Below are positions 7,864 through 13,589 of a stretch of 13,589 nucleotides of DNA, one piece after another. The DNA comes from Betaproteobacteria bacterium. GTDB lineage: Bacteria > Pseudomonadota > Gammaproteobacteria > Burkholderiales > Thiobacillaceae. Below the pieces are notes generated by a model, which made no database searches, was not told the DNA's origin, and saw only the letters and a program-made list of their open reading frames with translations. Made by a program: the position numbers and the translations under genes. The stretch spans positions 1 through 13,589 of the forward strand of contig JAIFLB010000129.1 of assembly GCA_020049245.1 (NCBI GenBank). The letters run 5' to 3'. Position 1 is the stretch's first letter. Each line of letters begins with the position of its first letter.

Positions 7864-8283
7864 ATGAACGCTATCACCGCCCGTAATGAAGTTGAACGCC
7901 TTCTTTCCGAAATGGAGCAGGGCAGTCTTGACCCGGAAACCTTTGCCCGCCAGCTGCTCGATCATCAGGTTTTCATGCCGATCAAGGATGAAAAACATCA
8001 GATCGCCGGTTTCCAGCTCTCCACCAAGGCGGACCCGCTGGTGATCGAGGACGAGGAGGGCAATCGCGTCTTCATCGTCTTTTCGTCGCCCGAGCGCGCC
8101 AAGGAATTCACCAACGAATTCCCAGGTTACAGCGGTGGTCTGCTGACCGAGGTGTCCTGGATTGTGCAGCGCATGGGTGCCGACATGGGTTTGTCGATCA
8201 ACCCCGGCCAGGATCCCGGCTTCGATTTCGATGTCGACATGGTGGCGATGCTGGCTTCCTTGCTGCCGGAGCAGGATCAATGA
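7864..8283 (+). CDS. SseB-family protein
   Basis: This 139-residue cytoplasmic protein fits the SseB N-terminal domain. A helical lead (ARNEVERLLSEMEQG) is followed by a beta-rich core with FMPIKDE, FQLSTKADPLVIEDEEGN and VFIVFSSPERAKEFTNEFP, then a helix and the INPG turn (112-115) characteristic of the family. The C-terminal SseB domain of the enterobacterial protein is absent. E. coli SseB was named for enhanced serine sensitivity, and the molecular role of the family is not firmly known. The start at ATG 7864 fits the domain start. An in-frame GTG at 7825 would add 13 residues with no family match and would consume the promoter region. There is no strong ribosome site ahead of 7864. Its stop overlaps the next start (ATGA at 8280-8283), so the two products are translationally coupled. 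Confidence 0.8.
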   Translation: MNAITARNEVERLLSEMEQGSLDPETFARQLLDHQVFMPIKDEKHQIAGFQLSTKADPLVIEDEEGNRVFIVFSSPERAKEFTNEFPGYSGGLLTEVSWIVQRMGADMGLSINPGQDPGFDFDVDMVAMLASLLPEQDQ

Positions 8284-8813
8284 CGACTCGACAGGTGGGC
8301 GAGGTCTACAGCCCGGAACATGCCCGTTACGATGAAGGCGCGCGCTATACCTACACCGGCGGCGCGCACGAACTGGTGTTGTTCTGGAGCAGCCCGACGC
8401 CAGGTGAAGTCGAAGGTTTTCGCTTGCAGCCGATGGATGTCGGCCTCTTCACGCACGGCCCGGCGGCGTTTCTGCTGTACAAGATCAAGGATGTTTGCGA
8501 ATGGTCGGACGTGGCCTTCAACATCCACATGATCCCGGAAGCGCAGCGCGAATTGCCGAACGAAACAGCGGGTGATCGGGCGCGTCTGCGGATGATTCTG
8601 GTCGATGCTGAAGACGGCGTGATCCGCGCCAAACGCATCGTTTCTCTCGACAAGGTGATGACCCAGGCGGTCAAGCACACCATGGCCGATCAGGCCAGTT
8701 CGGCGTTCAACCGGATCATCTACGAAGCCGCCGTGCAGGAGGTTTACAGCCGCTATGCCGACAGCGATGCGCTGGCCAGCGTTGCCGAAGTGGTCGAGCC
8801 GGCGCTTGGTTAG
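8280..8813 (+). CDS. Conserved-looking hypothetical protein, 177 aa, coupled to the SseB-family gene
   Basis: I do not recognise a family. The start ATG shares ATGA with the stop of the upstream SseB-family gene, the classic sign of translational coupling, so the two proteins probably act together. The product is soluble, with no signal peptide or membrane helix. Residues 20-110 look like a mixed beta domain with aromatic strands (YTYTGGAHELVLFW, GPAAFLLYKIKD, DVAFNIHMIP, LRMILVDAEDG). Residues 120-177 are mainly helical (LDKVMTQAVKHTMADQAS, FNRIIYEAAVQEVYSRYA). Codon use is like that of its neighbours, with no sign of transfer. The glcD-like gene starts 12 bp downstream, so all three probably share one transcript. 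Nothing in the sequence supports a specific activity. Confidence 0.75.
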   Translation: MTTRQVGEVYSPEHARYDEGARYTYTGGAHELVLFWSSPTPGEVEGFRLQPMDVGLFTHGPAAFLLYKIKDVCEWSDVAFNIHMIPEAQRELPNETAGDRARLRMILVDAEDGVIRAKRIVSLDKVMTQAVKHTMADQASSAFNRIIYEAAVQEVYSRYADSDALASVAEVVEPALG

Positions 8814-8825
8814 GATTAGCCTCTC

Positions 8826-10223
8826 ATGCTGAATGCCGCCATCCTGGCTGAATTCGAGGCGTTGCTGGGTGTCGACCGGGTATTTGCCGATGACGAAACC
8901 CTGGCGTTGTATGCCAGCGATGAAACACCGAGATCCTGCCTGCCGGATGCGGTGCTGTTTCCGACCAGTCATGACGATGTCGTTGCCATCGTCAAACTGG
9001 CCAACCAGCATCGGCTGGCGCTGGTGGCGCGTGGTGCGGGTTCCGGCAATGTCGGTGGTGCGATGCCGGTGACGGGCAGTCTGGTGGTCAGCTTCGAATG
9101 CATGAGCCGCATCGTCGAGTTCGATGCCGCCAACCGGTTGGTGGTGGTTGAACCTGGCGTAGTGACCGACCATATCGATGCAATGGCGGCGACGGTCGGC
9201 CTGATGTATGCGCCTGACCCCGGTTCCGGCGCCTATTGCCGCATCGGCGGCAACCTGGCGATGAACGCCGCCGGGCCGCGTTGCGTGAAATACGGCGCGA
9301 CGCGTGACCATGTGCTGGGTCTGCGCGCGGTGACCGGAGACGGGCGCGAGATTCGCGTCGGCGGCCGCACCACGAAATATGCCACCGCCTACGATCTGAC
9401 CCGTTTGCTGGTCGGTTCCGAGGGCACGCTGGCATTGATTACCGAAGCCACGTTGAAGCTGGTTCCAGCGCCCGAAAGCGTCGCCACCCTGCGCGTCTGT
9501 TATGCCAGCAACGCCTCGGCTTGTGCGGCGGTGAGCCGGATCATGGGCAAGTCGATGCCGCATCCGGTGCTGCCCAGCGCGCTCGAATTCATGGATCGCC
9601 GCGCGATTGATGCCATCCGTGAATATGGCGCGGCGGAAGGTCTGCCGGCTGGCACCCAGGCGGTGTTGATGGTGGAGGCCGACGGCGATGCCGACGATCT
9701 GCCACGCCAGATTGCGGCGCTGGAACAGGCGCTGGCAGGCGAGGGCTTGCTCGAGATTCAGAGCGGCTTCACCGCCGAAACCATTGCCACGCTTTGGGTG
9801 GCGCGCAAGTCGCTGTCCTTCGCGGTGAAGAAGATCGCACCGCTGAAGATCAATGAAGACGTGGTGGTGCCGGTGGCGCGGCTGGCCAATCTGGTCAACG
9901 CCATCGACGCGCTCGGCCAGCGACATGACGTTCCCATCGTCAGCTTCGGCCATGCCGGCAACGGCAATCTGCACGTCAATCTGATGGTGCATGCCGACGA
10001 CGCCGACGAAATGGCGCGCGCCCGTGCCTGCCGCGATGCCTTGATCGAAGCCGTGCTCGGTCTCGGCGGCAGCTTGTCCGGCGAACACGGCATCGGCAGC
10101 GAGAAGCGGCATTACGTCGGCCGCGAGCTGGATGCCTCGACGCTGGCGATGATGCGCGACGTGAAAAAACTGTTCGACCCGCTCGGTCTGCTCAATCCGG
10201 GCAAGAAACTGCCCGACGCCTGA
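8826..10223 (+). CDS. FAD-linked 2-hydroxyacid oxidoreductase (GlcD / D-lactate dehydrogenase type)
   Basis: This 465-residue flavoprotein belongs to the VAO/PCMH superfamily and oxidises a D-2-hydroxyacid such as glycolate or D-lactate. The FAD-binding half (about residues 40-215) includes PTSHDDVVAIVKLAN, ARGAGSGNVGGAMPV (68-82), the PGSGAYCRIGGNLAMNAAG block (132-150) and GSEGTLALITEATLKLVP (197-214). The FAD-oxidase C domain carries the probable metal ligands His376 and His383 in SFGHAGNGNLHVN and Glu420 in SGEHGIG, and ends with the usual FDPLGLLNPGKKLP. An AGGA at 8812-8815, overlapping the preceding stop, may serve as ribosome site for ATG 8826. The GlcE and GlcF partners of glycolate oxidase are not nearby, which favours a stand-alone D-lactate or similar dehydrogenase. 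The exact substrate cannot be read from the sequence. It is the last gene of a likely three-gene transcript. Confidence 0.88.
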   Translation: MLNAAILAEFEALLGVDRVFADDETLALYASDETPRSCLPDAVLFPTSHDDVVAIVKLANQHRLALVARGAGSGNVGGAMPVTGSLVVSFECMSRIVEFDAANRLVVVEPGVVTDHIDAMAATVGLMYAPDPGSGAYCRIGGNLAMNAAGPRCVKYGATRDHVLGLRAVTGDGREIRVGGRTTKYATAYDLTRLLVGSEGTLALITEATLKLVPAPESVATLRVCYASNASACAAVSRIMGKSMPHPVLPSALEFMDRRAIDAIREYGAAEGLPAGTQAVLMVEADGDADDLPRQIAALEQALAGEGLLEIQSGFTAETIATLWVARKSLSFAVKKIAPLKINEDVVVPVARLANLVNAIDALGQRHDVPIVSFGHAGNGNLHVNLMVHADDADEMARARACRDALIEAVLGLGGSLSGEHGIGSEKRHYVGRELDASTLAMMRDVKKLFDPLGLLNPGKKLPDA

Positions 10224-10262
10224 TTCGATCGGTCCGCGAGCGTACCCCCTACATGGCGGCCA

Positions 10263-13112
10263 TCAAACGCGCCAGCGTGCCCTGAATTCTTCGGCTGGTA
10301 GCGGGCGGTCGAACAGATAGCCCTGGAACACGTTGCAACCGCGCGACTGCAGGAAAGTGAACTGGGCCTCGGTTTCAACGCCTTCGGCAACCACCGACAG
10401 ATTCAGGTGTCTGGCGACTGACAGGATGGTTTCTACCAGGGCGACATCGTTGGGATCGTGCGGTACGTCCTGCACGAAGGTGCGGTCGACCTTCAGTTCA
10501 TGCAGCGGCATGCGCTTCAGGTAGGCGAGAGAGGAATAGCCGGTGCCGAAGTCGTCGATCGAAAAATGGATGCCGAGCTTGTTGAGTTCCTCCATCTTGG
10601 CGATGGTGTCGTGGATGTCCTCGATCACCAGGCCCTCGGTCACTTCCAGCACCAGATGCGTCGGGTCGGCGCCGGCGTCGCGCAGAATCTGGCTGACTTG
10701 AGCGACAAAGCCGGTGTGGCGGAACTGGCGCGGGCTGACATTCACCGCCAGACGCAACGGTCGGCCAAGGTCGTCGCACTGCTTCAGCAGGTGCGCGGCG
10801 GCGCGCAACACCCATTCGCCCAAGGCGAGAATCTGGCCGGATTCCTCCGCCACCGGGATGAAGGCCAGCGGTGAAATCAGGCCTTTCGTCGGGTGATGCC
10901 AACGCAACAGCGCTTCGGCGCCGACCAGGGTGCGCTGGCCATCAACCTGGGGTTGCAGATACAGACCCAGTTCGTTCTGGCTGATCGCCTGATGAAGATC
11001 CTGTTCCAGCGCCAAGCGGGCGCGCACGTTTTCCTCCATCGCGGCTTCGAAATAGACCACCGCATTGCGGCCGGCATCCTTGGCGCGATACATCGCGGTA
11101 TCGGCTTCGCGCAGCAGGTCGTCCTCGTTTTCATCGCCTTTCGGAAACACCGTGATACCGATGCTGGCGCCAATATGAAAATCGGAGCCTTCAACCTGAA
11201 ACGGGGTTTCCATCACGCCGCGTATCTTTTCCGATACGCCCATCGCCAGCCGCGCGGCGGCTTCCGGTGAATTGGCCAGGTTGATCAACAGCACGACAAA
11301 TTCATCGCCGCCCAGTCGCGCCACCGTATCCTCATCGCGCAGAAAACGTGTCAGGCGGCCGCCCACCTGCTGCAACAGGGCATCGCCGATGCCGTGTCCG
11401 CGCGCGTCGTTGACACGTTTGAACTGGTCGAGGTCGATGAACAACAGGGCGCCGACATGGCCACTGCGCCGCGCTGCCGCCAGCGCCTGGCTGAGCCGGT
11501 CGATGAACAGGCGCCGATTCGCCAGGCCGGTGAGTTCGTCGTAATAAGCCAGGCGGCGGATGTCCGCCTCCGCCTGGCGTTGGTCGGTAATGTCCAGGCA
11601 GTGGCCAATGTAGCCGAGGAAATCGCCCTGTGTGTCGTAGCGCGGTTTGCCTTCGTCGATCAGCCAGCGGTATTCGCCATCATGTCGCCGCAAGCGATAC
11701 ACCATGCTGAAAGCCTGGCGTTGATCAAATGCCTGGATGTAGGTGTCGAGGCAGTGCTGGTAGTCGTCGGGATGCACGCCTTGCGTCCAGCCGTTGCCGA
11801 GTTCGTGTTCCAGCGCGCGGCCGGTGAAGTCCAGCCAGACCTGATTGAAGAAGTCGCAATGCTTGTCCAGGCCGGAGGTCCAGATCAGGGCCTGGCCGGC
11901 ATTCGCCAGGGTACGGAAATGCTGTTCACTTTCGGCCAGTGCGGCATTCAGGCGGTATTCCTCGTCAACCGTGTGGAACACCATGACGACACCGCTCAGA
12001 TGGCCGCTGCTATCGCGGATCGGCGCCGCGCTGTCGGCGATGTGGTAGCGCTGGCCGGCGCGCGAAATCAGCACGGTATGGTTGGCCAGTCCGACCACCA
12101 GGCCTTCCGCCAGCACCCGGTCGATGGGGATTTCGGCGGCATTGCCGGTTTGTGCATTCTCGATGCGGAAAATCTCGCTGATCGGCCTGCCGCGCGCTTC
12201 CGTCAGCGTCCAGCCGGTGAGTTGCTCGGCGACCGGATTCATCATCGTGATCTGGCCGGCAAGGTCGGTGGAAATCAACGCATCACCGATCGATTGCAGG
12301 GTCACCGTCAGTTGCTCTTCGCTGGCCTGCAGGTTTTCGACGGCGTTTTGCAGTCGTTCGCTCATCCGGTTGAAAGTGTCGGCCAGATCGGCGACCTCGC
12401 GCGGACCGGCTACTGGCATGTGGCTGCTGAAATCACCGCCGGCAATCCGCTGGCTGCCGCGCATCAGGGCGCTCAGCGGCTGGCTGACCTGGCGGTGCAA
12501 CAACCAGATCAACAGCAGGGTCAGGATCAGCGCGGCAAAGAACTGCGGCGCATGCTCCCGCATCACATCGGTTCTTGCCTGGCGCTGACGCTCGCTCAGG
12601 TCGTATTCCAGATACACCGCGCCTTGTTCCAGGTTGCGCACTGCCGGGCCAGCGGTAGGCGGTGTGAACCCCATCATCGCCGATGGATGCAGGCTGTCGG
12701 TTGCCGGTGTCAGGTCGGGCAGTCGGCGGTGCGCGTTGCGTTGAAAACGGGCCTGATCAAAGCCCGGAATGACCTCCACCGCCAGCTTGCCTTTCCAGGC
12801 CAGATGGTTGGCGAAAAGGACGCGCCCATCTGCATCGAGAACGGCGGCAATGGTGACCAGTCGATTCGCGCCAGCGTGGGTGATGTCGGCCTCGACCAGA
12901 TGCGGCGCATCCAGCAGGCCGCGTTCCGCCAGGCGTGCCAGCGCCGAGCTCTCGCTCAATAATTCCGCCCGCGCGCGACTGAATTCGAACGTGCTGCGCT
13001 GCCACAGCGTGACGCTGACCGAAAGCGCGATGATGACTAGCCACAAGGCCAGCAAGCCGAGCGGAAGCGCGGTTCTTAAAGGCCATCTGGTCATGTTCTC
13101 GGGCCGGGTCAT
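10263..13112 (-). CDS. Membrane-bound PAS-GGDEF-EAL c-di-GMP signalling protein with periplasmic sensor
   Basis: This is a 949-residue inner-membrane protein. Layout: TM1 at about 11-37, periplasmic domain 38-188 (unclassified, Cache-like at best), TM2 189-206, HAMP about 207-262 (GDFSSHM... and VADLADTFNRMSERL), PAS1 265-385 (SIGDALISTDLAGQ), PAS2 393-512 (YRLRRHDGEYRWL), GGDEF 515-690 and EAL 700-945. The cyclase motif GGDEF (601-605) is canonical, and the inhibitory I-site R592xxD595 sits at the right distance. The phosphodiesterase side keeps EALLRW (Glu733), DDFGTGYSS (853-861), KVD (874-876), AEGVET with Glu910 and QGYLF. Both halves therefore look active, and the net direction cannot be predicted. 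The start at 13112 overlaps the upstream binding-protein stop by ATGA. A second ATG at codon 7 is possible. It converges on the glcD-like gene with only 39 bp between them. Confidence 0.93.
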   Translation of the reverse strand: MTRPENMTRWPLRTALPLGLLALWLVIIALSVSVTLWQRSTFEFSRARAELLSESSALARLAERGLLDAPHLVEADITHAGANRLVTIAAVLDADGRVLFANHLAWKGKLAVEVIPGFDQARFQRNAHRRLPDLTPATDSLHPSAMMGFTPPTAGPAVRNLEQGAVYLEYDLSERQRQARTDVMREHAPQFFAALILTLLLIWLLHRQVSQPLSALMRGSQRIAGGDFSSHMPVAGPREVADLADTFNRMSERLQNAVENLQASEEQLTVTLQSIGDALISTDLAGQITMMNPVAEQLTGWTLTEARGRPISEIFRIENAQTGNAAEIPIDRVLAEGLVVGLANHTVLISRAGQRYHIADSAAPIRDSSGHLSGVVMVFHTVDEEYRLNAALAESEQHFRTLANAGQALIWTSGLDKHCDFFNQVWLDFTGRALEHELGNGWTQGVHPDDYQHCLDTYIQAFDQRQAFSMVYRLRRHDGEYRWLIDEGKPRYDTQGDFLGYIGHCLDITDQRQAEADIRRLAYYDELTGLANRRLFIDRLSQALAAARRSGHVGALLFIDLDQFKRVNDARGHGIGDALLQQVGGRLTRFLRDEDTVARLGGDEFVVLLINLANSPEAAARLAMGVSEKIRGVMETPFQVEGSDFHIGASIGITVFPKGDENEDDLLREADTAMYRAKDAGRNAVVYFEAAMEENVRARLALEQDLHQAISQNELGLYLQPQVDGQRTLVGAEALLRWHHPTKGLISPLAFIPVAEESGQILALGEWVLRAAAHLLKQCDDLGRPLRLAVNVSPRQFRHTGFVAQVSQILRDAGADPTHLVLEVTEGLVIEDIHDTIAKMEELNKLGIHFSIDDFGTGYSSLAYLKRMPLHELKVDRTFVQDVPHDPNDVALVETILSVARHLNLSVVAEGVETEAQFTFLQSRGCNVFQGYLFDRPLPAEEFRARWRV

Positions 13113-13589
13113 GATTCCAGCTCAGGCAGGCTGTCGGCAACAATGAACTGCCTGACGTCGATGTCCCTGGCGAGCAGGTTTTCACGCCGCATCACGGCGG
13201 CCAGTTGCGCCGCAGTCGTCGCCAGCGGTGCCGGCGCGCCACCAAGCAGTCGATGGTTCTCGGCCAGGTCGGGCAGGATCAGGTTGGCATAACTGGCTTG
13301 CACACCGGCTGGCGTCAGGCCGAGACGGGGCGCCATGCGGCGGCTGGCATCGTCCGGTTGCCGCCGCAGATAACTGAGGGCGTTGAAATAACGGGTCAGC
13401 AAGGTGCGCAGCGTGTTCGGGTTGTCGGCCAACGCCTGGCCGGTAATCGCCAGCACATCGACGATGCCGCCTGGAATGGCGCGGCTGTCGAACAGCGGTT
13501 GCCCGCCGGCCGCGAGGATCTGGGAGGCGAACGGCTCAAAGGTGACCAGGGCATCCACCTTGGCTTCTTTGAATGCGGCCAAGTGCTGG
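13109..13589 (-). CDS. NMT1/SsuA-like periplasmic substrate-binding protein (5' end outside window)
   Basis: The reading frame is open to the right edge of the window, so the signal peptide and N-terminal lobe are missing; about 159 residues of the C-terminal part remain. KEAKVDALVTFEPFASQIL is the typical turn of NMT1/SsuA/TauA-type binding proteins, where a ligand-contacting Glu-Pro follows VDA. It is followed by a second-lobe pattern (GIVDVLAITGQALADNP, then helices with YFNALSYLRRQPDDASRRMA). Family members bind thiamine precursors, sulfonates, nitrate or similar small molecules in the periplasm and normally feed an ABC importer. Here the stop (complement of 13109-13111) overlaps the start of the GGDEF-EAL gene, so the two are made together. 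No permease or ATPase gene is in view, though one could lie upstream beyond the window. The TTG at 13580-13582 is internal, not a start. Confidence 0.72.
   Translation of the reverse strand, partial: QHLAAFKEAKVDALVTFEPFASQILAAGGQPLFDSRAIPGGIVDVLAITGQALADNPNTLRTLLTRYFNALSYLRRQPDDASRRMAPRLGLTPAGVQASYANLILPDLAENHRLLGGAPAPLATTAAQLAAVMRRENLLARDIDVRQFIVADSLPELES

Noticed and set aside
7771..8280. N-terminal extension of mak by 170 codons on the minus strand
   Set aside because: It is antisense to the SseB-family gene and has no ROK-like sequence. The ATG at 7770 has a good ribosome site and begins exactly at the family start.
8277..10112. 611-codon open frame on the minus strand
   Set aside because: It is antisense to the FAD-linked oxidoreductase and the 177-aa gene. 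Its composition is rich in Gln, His and Arg, as typical of shadow frames in GC-rich genes, and no domain is visible.
11394..12962. 522-codon open frame on the plus strand opposite the GGDEF-EAL gene
   Set aside because: The opposite frame has a complete, motif-perfect multidomain protein. This frame has shadow-type composition.

Overview
The window comes from a GC-rich Gram-negative bacterium. An outer-membrane TamA barrel, an inner-membrane-anchored TamB, an exported DsrE-like protein and an E. coli-type fructokinase all point to a gamma- or betaproteobacterium. The sequence alone does not settle which. It is densely coded, with no tRNA, rRNA, CRISPR array, insertion sequence or phage gene that I can see. 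Most of it is ordinary chromosomal backbone.

Layout: (1) 1-5270, plus strand: the 3' part of tamA, then full-length tamB joined through an overlapping TTGA stop/start. Together they form the translocation and assembly module for outer-membrane proteins and envelope lipid homeostasis. (2) 5368-6525, plus strand: a small CopD-type membrane protein, then a secreted DsrE-like protein. The DsrE-like gene seems to have lost its normal 3' end, so its frame now runs through its own terminator. (3) 6432-7770, minus strand: mak (fructokinase, ROK family) and, 133 bp downstream, a 94-residue protein of unknown function. (4) 7864-10223, plus strand: an SseB-family protein, translationally coupled to an unrecognised 177-residue protein, then a GlcD/D-lactate-dehydrogenase-type flavoprotein. 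(5) 10263-13589, minus strand: the C-terminal part of an NMT1/SsuA-like periplasmic binding protein, overlapping by ATGA the start of a 949-residue membrane protein with the order TM, periplasmic domain, TM, HAMP, PAS, PAS, GGDEF, EAL.

Three things deserve a second look. The DsrE-like gene carries what looks like a short internal deletion next to its terminator. The binding protein and c-di-GMP enzyme form a pair that could be a ligand-sensing unit rather than a transport system. Two small proteins (94 and 177 aa) have convincing gene structure but no family I recognise. I did not find a clear multi-gene system of a previously undescribed type.
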